A DNA stretch of 7,784 bases from Candidatus Equihabitans merdae. GTDB taxonomy: Bacteria; Bacillota; Clostridia; Lachnospirales; Lachnospiraceae. The translations under genes were made by a program, and so were the position numbers. The notes beneath the pieces are model-generated. The model ran no database searches and had not been told where the DNA came from. It saw only the letters and a list, made by a program, of their open reading frames with translations. How positions within the stretch are numbered: position 1 is the first letter of the stretch; the number at the start of each line of letters is the position of its first letter. The stretch lies in assembly GCA_018065025.1 (NCBI GenBank), contig JAGHUB010000375.1, positions 1-7,784 on the forward strand, given 5' to 3'. This document shows, piece after piece, positions 1-6,130 of this stretch.

Positions 1-621
1 GTCCAGGGCCTTCTTAATGTTGGAGCACATGATGACACGCTTGGGAACATCTGTAACTTCATACATGAAGATGATTTCTTTGGGGCAGGCTGCTTTACAG
101 GAACCGCAGCCGGTACATTTGTTAACATCGATCTTGGCGATGCCGTTGACGATGGAGATGGCGCCGAACTTACAGGCCTTCATACAATCGCCGAAACCGA
201 TACAGCCAAAGGGACAAGATGAGTGACCGCTGTAAAGAACATTACAGGCTGCACAGGTTTCCAGACCGTGATATTCGTATCGCTTCTGGGTGTGATTCTC
301 ATCGCCCTGGCAGCAGATCATAGCACGATACTGCTTAGCCTTACCAAGATCCTGACCCATGATGGCGGAGATCTTCTCCATAACGGCCTGACCGCCTACG
401 GCACACAGGTTACCGGGGGCACCTTCTGCAATAGCACGGGCATAGTCGGCACAACCGGCGAAACCACAGCCACCGCAGTTACCATTTGGCAGAACCATCT
501 GGATTTCTTTGACCTGTTCATTTTCCGTTACGGCAAATATCTTTGACGCCACGACCAAAAGGATGGCGCCGATGACACCGATAGTTCCTACTACCAATGC
601 CGCTGTCAAAATAGGATTCAT
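1..621 (-). CDS. rnfB: RnfB, ferredoxin-accepting iron-sulfur subunit of the Rnf complex (3' end outside the window)
   Basis: RnfB is the entry point of the Rnf complex: it takes electrons from reduced ferredoxin and passes them to the membrane subunits. The visible 207 residues begin with one N-terminal membrane helix (about residues 4-29). A four-Fe-S domain follows, with C49, C52, C57 and C73 in the pattern CGGCGFAGC...C. Two ferredoxin-type clusters come next: C136, C140, C146 and C150 (the spaced CPFGC...C form usual in clostridial RnfB), then C169, C172, C175 and C179 (CTGCGSCKAAC). Additional cysteines are C103, C104, C123, C126 and C199. The ATG at 621-619 is preceded by a perfect AAGGAGG (627-633) at 5 bases, so the start is firm. 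It lies 12 bases after the rnfA stop. The reading frame runs off the left edge without a stop; clostridial RnfB proteins are longer, so the remaining C-terminal part is missing. Identification is very secure. Confidence 0.96.
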   Translation of the reverse strand, partial: MNPILTAALVVGTIGVIGAILLVVASKIFAVTENEQVKEIQMVLPNGNCGGCGFAGCADYARAIAEGAPGNLCAVGGQAVMEKISAIMGQDLGKAKQYRAMICCQGDENHTQKRYEYHGLETCAACNVLYSGHSSCPFGCIGFGDCMKACKFGAISIVNGIAKIDVNKCTGCGSCKAACPKEIIFMYEVTDVPKRVIMCSNIKKALD

Positions 622-633
622 ACACGCCTCCTT

Positions 634-1230
634 TTATACACCAAACAGGTTTTCAATAATGCCGCCGAAACCGCTGAAGCTCAAGGCTACGATAGCGGCT
701 GCCACCAAAGTGATGGGCAGACCCTCAAAGCATTTAGGCGGATGAGCAGCTTCCACTCTCTGTCTGACATAGCAGAACAGGAACATAGCCAGCAGGAAAC
801 CAACACCGGCACCAACTGCACAAACGATGGATTCCAGATAGGTGTAACCTTCTTCGATATTGAGGATGGTAACACCAAGAACCGCACAGTTTGTGGTGAT
901 CAGAGGCAGGTAGATACCAAGTGAAACATAGAGTTTCGGCACAAATTTCTTCAGGAACATTTCCAGCAGCTGAACCAGTACGGCGATAACCAAAATGAAA
1001 ATGATGGTCTGAAGATAACCAAGATCTGCTGCATTAAGAAGCTGCTGAATAGGCCATGTTACAGCTGTGGCGATAGCCATAACGGCAGTAACCGCTGCTG
1101 ACATACCGACTGCAGAGTCCAGATTCTTTGAAACACCAAGGAATGCACAGATACCAAGGAACTTCACCAGCACGTAGTTATTAACCAGGATCATGCTGAA
1201 GAAGATAGCTGCTAATTTTGCTGCAATCAT
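634..1230 (-). CDS. rnfA: RnfA, integral membrane subunit of the Rnf complex
   Basis: RnfA is one of two homologous membrane subunits (with RnfE) that form the ion-translocating core of ferredoxin:NAD+ oxidoreductase. The 198 residues match the normal family length and are very hydrophobic, with about six membrane helices. Two in-membrane cysteines are present: C28 in FLGICAFLG and C115 in ITTNCAVLG. In Rnf and Na+-NQR structures the equivalent cysteines, with the pair in RnfE, hold an Fe-S cluster in the middle of the membrane. The GIYLPLITTNC motif is repeated in RnfE as GVYLPLIVVNC, which shows the paralogy. The ATG overlaps the rnfE stop by 4 bases (ATGA) and has AAAGGAG 11 bases upstream, so translation is probably coupled. 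Na+ or H+ specificity cannot be read from the sequence. Confidence 0.97.
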   Translation of the reverse strand: MIAAKLAAIFFSMILVNNYVLVKFLGICAFLGVSKNLDSAVGMSAAVTAVMAIATAVTWPIQQLLNAADLGYLQTIIFILVIAVLVQLLEMFLKKFVPKLYVSLGIYLPLITTNCAVLGVTILNIEEGYTYLESIVCAVGAGVGFLLAMFLFCYVRQRVEAAHPPKCFEGLPITLVAAAIVALSFSGFGGIIENLFGV

Positions 1231-1895
1231 CCTTTATCACACTCCTTTCCATTACAAATACCCGCTGAAGGACAGCCTTCACAGCCAACCTTGCGCTCAA
1301 TTCTCTGACCATTCTTTTCCTCGATCCAGACAACCAATGCCATCAGAAGACCAAAAACCAGGAAGCCGCCGGCCGGGGTGATGAACATGATCATGGGTTC
1401 CACCGGCAGCCGCAGATTGATGCCGAAGATAGAGCCGCTGCCCAGAAGTTCACGGACAGAACCCATCAGCACCAGGGTCAATGTGAAACCAAGACCCATG
1501 CCTAAACCATCCAGTGCCGAATCCACGATACCATTTTTAGAAGCAAACATTTCCGCACGACCCAGGATGATACAGTTAACAACGATCAGGGGCAGGTAAA
1601 CACCCAGTGAGTTGTTGAGGGAGGGCAGATAAGCCTTAACCAGCATCATCAGCACCGTAACGAAAGTGGCGATGATGGTAATGTAGGCCGGCAGACGTAC
1701 CTTATCGGGAATAACCTTACGAAGGGCAGATACTGTCATGCCTGAACAGATCAGAACAAATGTAGCGGACAATCCCATGCCCAGACCATTCATGGCCAGT
1801 GTGGTAACCGCCAATGTGGGGCAAGTGCCAAGCACCAGACGAAGGGCGGGATTTTCTTTACCGATGCCGTTAAGCACGATACCTAATTTACTCAT
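1227..1895 (-). CDS. rnfE: RnfE, integral membrane subunit of the Rnf complex, with a cysteine-rich C-terminal tail
   Basis: RnfE is the paralogue and partner of RnfA in the membrane core of the Rnf complex. The 222 residues contain about six membrane helices. The conserved pair of in-membrane cysteines is C25 (LGTCPTLAV) and C108 (IVVNCIILGR), the positions expected for the shared Fe-S cluster. NPALRLVLGTCP near the N-terminus and GRAEMFASKN after C108 are typical RnfE sequence. After the last helix (ending near residue 193) there is a short polar tail with four cysteines, C205, C208, C214 and C219, spaced C-x2-C-x5-C-x4-C. The catalytic core of the family does not need this tail, and it could bind a metal or Fe-S cluster. 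The ATG overlaps the rnfG stop by 4 bases and follows AAAGGAGGT at about 5 bases. Confidence 0.97.
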   Translation of the reverse strand: MSKLGIVLNGIGKENPALRLVLGTCPTLAVTTLAMNGLGMGLSATFVLICSGMTVSALRKVIPDKVRLPAYITIIATFVTVLMMLVKAYLPSLNNSLGVYLPLIVVNCIILGRAEMFASKNGIVDSALDGLGMGLGFTLTLVLMGSVRELLGSGSIFGINLRLPVEPMIMFITPAGGFLVFGLLMALVVWIEEKNGQRIERKVGCEGCPSAGICNGKECDKG

Positions 1896-2449
1896 GCGGC
1901 ACCTCCTTTCACCACAGCGTCATAGGCTGCTATAGCCAGGTTGATAGCTTCTACAGAAGCCTTGGATGAGATGGTTGCACCGGTGATAGCGTCGATATCA
2001 CTGATAGTAAAGGGTGCAGCATCCATGCCGGCAAACTGTCCGGAAAATGCTTGGTCTCTTACCTTCTGACCCATACCGGGAGTCTCACCATTTTCCATCA
2101 TATAGACATTAAGAATCTTGCCGTCTTCGGAAAATGCTACAGCTGCCGGAACGGCACCGCCGTAACCTTTAGCCTGAGCAGTAATGACGTAACCGGCACC
2201 ATTATCTGCCTTCAGAACCTTAAGGACATTTTCCATATCACAGGGCAGCTCTGTAAAATGATCTGCCTCGGGGAGAGCCTCAAAGTAAGCGGCATTGGCA
2301 CTCTTCTCTTCATTTTCCGCGATAAGAGGTGCCGTCATATTGTTGACAAAGGCCAGCAGTGTAGCCACCGCCAGGCAGATCACAAGCAGCACCACGATAG
2401 GGCGCAGGTAATCCTGCCACATATTGGATTTCTCTTTGGAACTACTCAT
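1892..2449 (-). CDS. rnfG: RnfG, covalent-FMN subunit of the Rnf complex
   Basis: RnfG carries a covalently bound FMN outside the membrane and relays electrons between RnfD and the rest of the chain. The 185 residues start with a cytoplasmic stretch, then one membrane helix (about residues 16-36) and an exported FMN-binding domain. The flavinylation motif is clear: D153-A-I-T-G-A-T, with T159 as the expected phosphoester-linked threonine, followed by I-S-S. The conserved ETPGMGQK motif is at residues 122-129 and GYGG at 95-98. The length is normal for the clostridial form. FMN attachment needs the transferase ApbE, which is not encoded in this window. The ATG overlaps the rnfD stop by 4 bases and is preceded by GGAGGT at 8 bases. 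Confidence 0.97.
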   Translation of the reverse strand: MSSSKEKSNMWQDYLRPIVVLLVICLAVATLLAFVNNMTAPLIAENEEKSANAAYFEALPEADHFTELPCDMENVLKVLKADNGAGYVITAQAKGYGGAVPAAVAFSEDGKILNVYMMENGETPGMGQKVRDQAFSGQFAGMDAAPFTISDIDAITGATISSKASVEAINLAIAAYDAVVKGGAA

Positions 2450-3378
2450 CTTTTCACACCTCCTACCGGTTTACGGCGTGTCTTCTCATTGATAAAGGGA
2501 ACCAGCAGGTTCATGAGAAGAATTGAATAGCTGACGCCTTCGTTCATATTTCCCCAGAAACGAATGACAGCGGTGATAAGACCACAGCCGATAGCGAAGA
2601 TGATCTTGCCCTTACGATTGAAGGGGCTGGTGGTGTAGTCTGTGGCCATGAAGATGGCACCCAGAAGCAGACCGCCGGAGAAGATCTCATTGATAGGATT
2701 GTGACCGCACAGGAGACTCATAACAGCAACCACACCCACGAAGATCAGAGGAATAGTGGCTTCAATGATATGAGTGTAAAGCAGCCAGCCAAAACCAATC
2801 AGAAGTGCCAGGGAACAAGTCTCACCCACCATACCGCCGTGAGTACCAAGGAAGAGGTCCATGAAAGGAATCTCTTCGTCGATAACGGCCAGAGGAGTTG
2901 CAGCACTGATGGCATCGCAGGCCTGGAAGGCTTTGGGAACGACAACGGATGCCATGTAAGCCGGGAATGAAACAGCCAGCACGATACGACCAACGATGGC
3001 CGGGTTCGCGAAGTTGTGACCCAGGCCACCAAAGAGAGCCTTGGTCATGATAATGGCGGCCAATGAACCGATGATGGGCATGTAAAGTGGAATGTCCACC
3101 GGCATGTTAAAGGCCAGCAGCATACCGGTGATAATAGCGGACAGATCACCGATGGTCTGTGGCTGATGCATGATGCGGTTCCAGAGATATTCGAAACCAA
3201 CGCAGGCAGCCACGGTAACAGCTACTACCAGAAGGGCTCGAAGGCCGAAGATGATGACGGAGGCGATCAGTGCCGGACACATGGCGATGATAACATCCAG
3301 CATGATCATCCGTGTCGTCAGAACACTATGAATATGAGGGGTTGGGCTGACCAGCAGCCGTTCAACTTTATAGTCCAT
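2446..3378 (-). CDS. rnfD: RnfD, membrane subunit with covalent FMN, Rnf complex
   Basis: RnfD is the NqrB-like membrane subunit that binds FMN and takes part in coupling electron flow to ion transport. The 310 residues form several hydrophobic helices. The N-terminal SPTPHIHS (residues 11-18) and the loop GGLGHNFANPA (117-127) are family signatures. The flavin-attachment motif is D155-A-I-S-A-A-T-P-L, with T161 as the probable FMN acceptor; many relatives have SGAT where this has SAAT. The C-terminal FMATDYTTSP motif is also typical of RnfD/NqrB. The ATG shares one base with the rnfC stop (TAATG) and follows AAAGGGGG at 6 bases. Identification is secure; Na+ versus H+ coupling is not determined. 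Confidence 0.97.
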   Translation of the reverse strand: MDYKVERLLVSPTPHIHSVLTTRMIMLDVIIAMCPALIASVIIFGLRALLVVAVTVAACVGFEYLWNRIMHQPQTIGDLSAIITGMLLAFNMPVDIPLYMPIIGSLAAIIMTKALFGGLGHNFANPAIVGRIVLAVSFPAYMASVVVPKAFQACDAISAATPLAVIDEEIPFMDLFLGTHGGMVGETCSLALLIGFGWLLYTHIIEATIPLIFVGVVAVMSLLCGHNPINEIFSGGLLLGAIFMATDYTTSPFNRKGKIIFAIGCGLITAVIRFWGNMNEGVSYSILLMNLLVPFINEKTRRKPVGGVKR

Positions 3379-4691
3379 TATTTACCCCCTTTACTTCTAA
3401 GATAGGCTTTGGCCAGCGAAGCTGTCTGAGAAAGAGGCAGCTTGGCGGGACAGACATAACTGCAGCAACCGCAGCCGATGCACATGTCAGCCATCAGATT
3501 ATTCAACTTAGGTGCATCATAGGTCATGTAAGCACGACGGATATCCACAGGAGACAGGCCCAGAGGACAGGAGTTTACACATCGTCCACAGCGGACGCAG
3601 CGGGTAGTCCTGGGAACCTTAGCAGCTTCTTCCCCGAAGGCTAAGAGGCCGTTGTTCTGTCTGATGATAGGAAATGTAATGTCTACCTGAGCACCACCCA
3701 TCATGGGGCCGCCCAGCAGAATCTTGCGGGGTTCCTTGGAAAGACCGCAATACTCTAAAATGTCTTCGATCTTGGTACCGATGGGCACTTCCAGATTCTT
3801 GGGATTCTTGATGGCATCCCCGGCTACTGTCAAACGCTTGCTGACAAGAGGCATACCAGTCTGCAGGAACTTACCGATGGAAGAAACCGTGGTGACATTG
3901 ACTACAATACAGCCTACCGATGCCGGCAGCTTGCCCCGTTCTACGATCTTACCGGTGGCATTGCGGATCATGATGGTTTCAGCACCCTGGGGATAGCGGG
4001 ACTCCAGTTCACATACGGAGATACGGTCATCATCCTTGGTCTTCTCTTTCATAAGAGCGATGGCCTGGGGTTTATTTTCCTCAATACAGATGATGCACTT
4101 GGGTACGCCAAGATATTTAAAAATGGCATTGATACCGGCCAGGATGGTATCGGGATGTTCCAGGAACTCACGATTATCTGTGGTCAGGTAGGGCTCACAT
4201 TCAGCACCATTGATGAGGATGGTCTCGATCTCAGGCAGGTTGCCGGGACTTACCTTAATATCGGTGGGGAAGCCCGCGCCGCCAAGACCAACGATACCGG
4301 AAATAGTCAGAGCATCGATGAAACTCTGATAGTCTGTAACCACCGGGGGCTTAATTGACGGATCTACGGTCTGTTCTCCATCCGGTTCTACACGAACAAC
4401 CGTAACACCCTTGGCATTTTGATAGAGCGGCTCCACAGCCTTAACTGTACCAGAGACGCTGGAATAGATATGCATACTGACAGCAGTGGGTGCCTTACCA
4501 ACCATGGTGCCCACATCCACGTGGTCGCCCTTGGCTACACAAGGTACGCAAGGAGCACCTACGTGCTGACTCATGGGCAAAATGATCTCTTTGGGAAGCG
4601 GCAGTTTCTCGGTTGGCAGCATAGCCGTGTCTTTATGCTGCGGCACGATGACACCCGCCTCACTGATAAATGTTCTGAATCTCTCAAACAA
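3378..4691 (-). CDS. rnfC: RnfC, NADH/FMN-binding iron-sulfur subunit of the Rnf complex
   Basis: RnfC is the peripheral cytoplasmic subunit that reduces NAD+ with electrons from the membrane part. From the chosen start it has 437 residues. Numbering below counts from the alternative upstream TTG at 4715; subtract 8 for this start. The N-terminal domain contains PMSQHVGAP (47-55). The nucleotide/flavin region has GLGGAGFPT (143-151) and NGAECEPYLTTDNR (169-182), as in complex I NuoF. Two ferredoxin clusters lie near the C-terminus: C373, C376, C379, C383 and C412, C415, C418, C422, with an extra adjacent C417. No ATG fits the N-terminus. TTG at 4691 has AGGGGG (4701-4706) at 9 bases, whereas TTG at 4715 has no ribosome binding site and would begin inside the leader, so 4691 is preferred. 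An additional CVPC at 56-59 is unusual. First gene of rnfCDGEAB, downstream of a terminator-containing leader. Confidence 0.95.
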   Translation of the reverse strand: MFERFRTFISEAGVIVPQHKDTAMLPTEKLPLPKEIILPMSQHVGAPCVPCVAKGDHVDVGTMVGKAPTAVSMHIYSSVSGTVKAVEPLYQNAKGVTVVRVEPDGEQTVDPSIKPPVVTDYQSFIDALTISGIVGLGGAGFPTDIKVSPGNLPEIETILINGAECEPYLTTDNREFLEHPDTILAGINAIFKYLGVPKCIICIEENKPQAIALMKEKTKDDDRISVCELESRYPQGAETIMIRNATGKIVERGKLPASVGCIVVNVTTVSSIGKFLQTGMPLVSKRLTVAGDAIKNPKNLEVPIGTKIEDILEYCGLSKEPRKILLGGPMMGGAQVDITFPIIRQNNGLLAFGEEAAKVPRTTRCVRCGRCVNSCPLGLSPVDIRRAYMTYDAPKLNNLMADMCIGCGCCSYVCPAKLPLSQTASLAKAYLRSKGGK

Positions 4692-4700
4692 AGATGAATT

Positions 4701-4706
4701 CCCCCT
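4701..4706 (-). promoter_or_regulatory. Ribosome binding site deciding the rnfC start
   Basis: AGGGGG on the minus strand, 9 bases before the TTG at 4691-4689. Because it lies inside the longer open frame that begins at TTG 4715, it favours the shorter RnfC. No comparable purine-rich site precedes 4715. This is inference from spacing only. Confidence 0.6.
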
Positions 4707-4750
4707 ATCTCTCAAAAAATAGTTAAAATTACTTGATTATCGATTAGGAC

Positions 4751-4792
4751 AAAATAAAACCACCGTCTCGGATTGAACTCCAAGACAGTGGT
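4751..4792 (-). terminator. Strong intrinsic terminator 60 bases upstream of rnfC
   Basis: On the minus strand a 13-base-pair stem (4780-4792 with 4759-4771, all pairs Watson-Crick except two G-U wobbles) closes an 8-base loop and is followed by TTTTATTTT (4759-4751). The opposite strand has no T-tract after the hairpin, so it works only toward rnfC. It lies after the promoter at 4880-4908 and before rnfC. It can therefore end a short RNA or act as a conditional terminator for the operon. The 5' arm contains CTTGGA, which has an alternative pairing partner at 4800-4805. Confidence 0.85.
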
Positions 4793-4873
4793 GCTTAGGC
4801 TTGGACTTCTTCTAAACCAGACAAAACTCCAAAGCGATGATCAACTGTTGTGCGTGCATTTTCTGCATCGCGT
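4751..4873 (-). ncRNA. Putative leader RNA or small RNA of about 120 nt upstream of rnfC (unrecognised class)
   Basis: This segment runs from the predicted start site to the U-tract of a strong terminator. It has no convincing protein gene and can fold extensively. Starting from the 5' end, GCGATG (4871-4866) can pair with CATCGC (4839-4834). TTTGGA plus TTTT (4833-4823) can pair with AGAA plus TCCAAG (4810-4800) around one G-G mismatch. The terminator hairpin follows. The central TCCAAG can instead pair with CTTGGA (4784-4779) of the terminator's 5' arm, which would undo the terminator. This three-segment layout suggests an attenuator controlling rnf, but an independent small RNA fits equally well. 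I see no consensus core of a T-box, c-di-GMP, FMN, TPP or SAM riboswitch. The 5' end is inferred from the promoter. Confidence 0.5.
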
Positions 4874-4879
4874 GCTTTT

Positions 4880-4908
4880 ATTGTACTTGTTATTAAACAA
4901 TTTGAAAA
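4880..4908 (-). promoter_or_regulatory. Sigma-A-like promoter for the rnfC leader
   Basis: On the minus strand TTTTCA (4908-4903) matches four of six bases of the -35 consensus. It is followed by a 17-base spacer and TACAAT (4885-4880), five of six bases of the -10 consensus. Transcription would begin near 4873-4875. The site lies between the PHP-gene terminator and the terminator before rnfC, and the surroundings are AT-rich. I see no stronger promoter between the second terminator and rnfC; a TTGTCC near 4750 has no good -10 partner. Confidence 0.5.
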
Positions 4909-4955
4909 CTATCTTTTTCACAGAATCGAGTCAGCTTGATTTGTGTATTTTGTAT

Positions 4956-4982
4956 AAGAAAAAAGCACCCCTAAGGATGCTT
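4956..4982 (-). terminator. Intrinsic terminator of the PHP gene
   Basis: On the minus strand AAGCATCC (4982-4975), loop TTAG and GGGTGCTT (4970-4963) form an 8-base-pair stem with one G-U wobble. It runs into TTTTTTCTT. The stem begins with the last two bases of the TAA stop of the PHP gene, so the terminator is packed directly against the coding sequence. It should separate the PHP operon from the rnf leader. Confidence 0.85.
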
Positions 4983-5697
4983 AAATCATTTCATTAATAC
5001 GACGAACCATATTGGGAAGAGTCATGATATCTCTCAGACAATGGGCATCCGCTGCAATATAGGTCACAGCGCTGGTGGGAACCAATGCCCAGAATTCCTG
5101 ACGGATCACACCCATTTTCATGGAAGAAATATTTTTCTCCAGCATCATGCCCCGGTCCATAGCTGAATAAATAATCTGCTTGCTGTAACGTGCACAGAGA
5201 TCATCCCAGGGTTTTCGATGACGGAAGATACGATCCGGATGGGCAACTCGTGAGAAATAGCCTGAATTGATGCCATCCACCATGGCATCTCCCAGACCCT
5301 GGCATTCCTTCTTGCCCCACTCATCAGATGTGTAATCCAGGCTGTATCTGCTGCCGTCGAAGAACATATGCTGACCCAGAAGCAGGCCGGCATCCAACTC
5401 CTTGATGGAATTCAGATAGCGATAGTGCTGATCGTATTTTGGAAAATATTCCATTTCCAGACCAAGGTGAATCTCAATGTCTGAAGCATATTCTTTCTTC
5501 AGATCAGTCCAGGTGCTGACATATTCATCCAGTTCCTTCATTCTCATCTGGTGATGAAAACAGTCATCAGGAAATGGTCCATGATCGGATATCAGCATTT
5601 TTTTTGCTCCGATCTTCATACAGGCTTCAATAAGCTCCCGGTCTGTACCTGAAGCATGACCACACCTCATGGTGTGGATATGATTAACTTCTAACAT
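4981..5697 (-). CDS. PHP-domain phosphoesterase, histidinol-phosphatase-like
   Basis: A 238-residue cytoplasmic enzyme of the PHP family, whose members use a cluster of metal ions held by histidines and acids to hydrolyse phosphate esters. The full metal-ligand set is visible: H6 and H8 (NHIHT), D38-H39 (SDHGP), E81 (LGLEMEYFP), H110 (LLGQHMF), H153 (VAHPDR), and D217 and H219 (ADAHCL). The order and spacing fit HisK/HisJ-type histidinol phosphatases, which catalyse the last phosphatase step of histidine synthesis. No his genes are nearby, so the true substrate is open and no gene symbol is given. The ATG shares one base with the stop of the preceding small gene (TGATG), and GGGAG lies 10 bases upstream inside that gene, so the two are translated together. 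It ends directly in a terminator. Confidence 0.9.
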   Translation of the reverse strand: MLEVNHIHTMRCGHASGTDRELIEACMKIGAKKMLISDHGPFPDDCFHHQMRMKELDEYVSTWTDLKKEYASDIEIHLGLEMEYFPKYDQHYRYLNSIKELDAGLLLGQHMFFDGSRYSLDYTSDEWGKKECQGLGDAMVDGINSGYFSRVAHPDRIFRHRKPWDDLCARYSKQIIYSAMDRGMMLEKNISSMKMGVIRQEFWALVPTSAVTYIAADAHCLRDIMTLPNMVRRINEMI

Positions 5698-5933
5698 CAG
5701 AAAAATACTCCCATACCGCAGCCGCCACGCTCTTCACGTTCCATATCTTTCACATAACGAGCATTGAAGGCCATATTGCATTCACTAAGTTCCATGACCC
5801 CATCGATATAGGGCTGGTACATCTCAACGATACCCGGTGAGCAGCCATCACAGGATACGTCACTATATCCCAGAGACTCTGCCACAATCTGAGCACGCTC
5901 TTCTTTGGTGGTGTCCTTAATCAAATATTTCAT
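5697..5933 (-). CDS. Small conserved-looking cysteine-containing protein of unknown function
   Basis: A 78-residue protein with no signal peptide or membrane helix. It has a charged N-terminus (KDTTKEERAQIVAESLGY), a CxxC pair at C28 and C31 (CDGC), a middle segment ending in AFNARY (55-60), and a glycine-rich end GGCGMGVFF with C72. C52 is the fourth cysteine. I recall similar short proteins in Lachnospiraceae that are sometimes labelled as PurH-related, but nothing in the sequence supports a purine-synthesis role. The ATG is preceded by AAGGA at about 10 bases. The stop overlaps the start of the PHP phosphoesterase by one base, so a linked function is plausible. The cysteine pattern would suit binding of a metal or small Fe-S site. 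The gene is real by coding character and coupling; the function is not recognised. Confidence 0.8.
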   Translation of the reverse strand: MKYLIKDTTKEERAQIVAESLGYSDVSCDGCSPGIVEMYQPYIDGVMELSECNMAFNARYVKDMEREERGGCGMGVFF

Positions 5934-5967
5934 CTTATATTATTCCTTTTTCAACATACTATTTATC

Positions 5968-6124
5968 TCAATCAAGGCCCTTGATAATTTCATTCATGCT
6001 CTTGATGCCTGCTTTCTGCATCTGAACACTTTCAAACGATTCTTCACAGGGATTGACTTCTTGAAATAATCCCAGTTTTTACTGTCTTATTCTGTTCATT
6101 ATTAACGTCAAAATCAGATTCTTT
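5968..6124 (-). pseudogene. Possible decayed gene remnant between the DUF1294 gene and the small cysteine protein
   Basis: The 197-base gap 5934-6130 holds two open stretches in different frames that look protein-like. The downstream one (6078-5971, 36 codons, TGA at 5970-5968) ends with a helix-like sequence containing EESFESVQMQKAG. The upstream one (6124 to about 6079) reads KESDFDVNNEQNKTV. Removing one A from the run of five at 6080-6076 would join them into about 52 codons. No start codon or ribosome binding site is visible. A 36-codon open stretch alone is not significant, so this is a weak call; the region may simply be non-coding. Confidence 0.22.
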
Positions 6125-6130
6125 CTATCT

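Noticed and set aside
2051..2530. Long open frame on the plus strand opposite rnfG, the longest of many antisense frames in 1-4700
   Set aside because: It is the mirror of strongly supported rnf genes on the other strand, has no ribosome binding site and resembles no family.
2860..2980. SAAT instead of SGAT in the RnfD flavin-attachment motif as a possible defect
   Set aside because: The acceptor threonine and the surrounding D-x-[ST]-x-x-T-P-L pattern are intact, and small residues vary at the second position in the family, so FMN attachment should be normal.
4840..4862. CACGCACA near the 5' end of the leader resembling the start of a c-di-GMP-I riboswitch
   Set aside because: The required GGGCAAACC and the tetraloop-receptor part do not follow, so the match is only a few bases long.
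4812..4868. 18-codon open frame (ATG CAG AAA ATG ... TAG) inside the rnfC leader, a possible leader peptide
   Set aside because: It has no ribosome binding site, would start only about 5 bases from the predicted transcript end, and shows no run of a single regulatory amino acid. It is more likely chance within a structured RNA.
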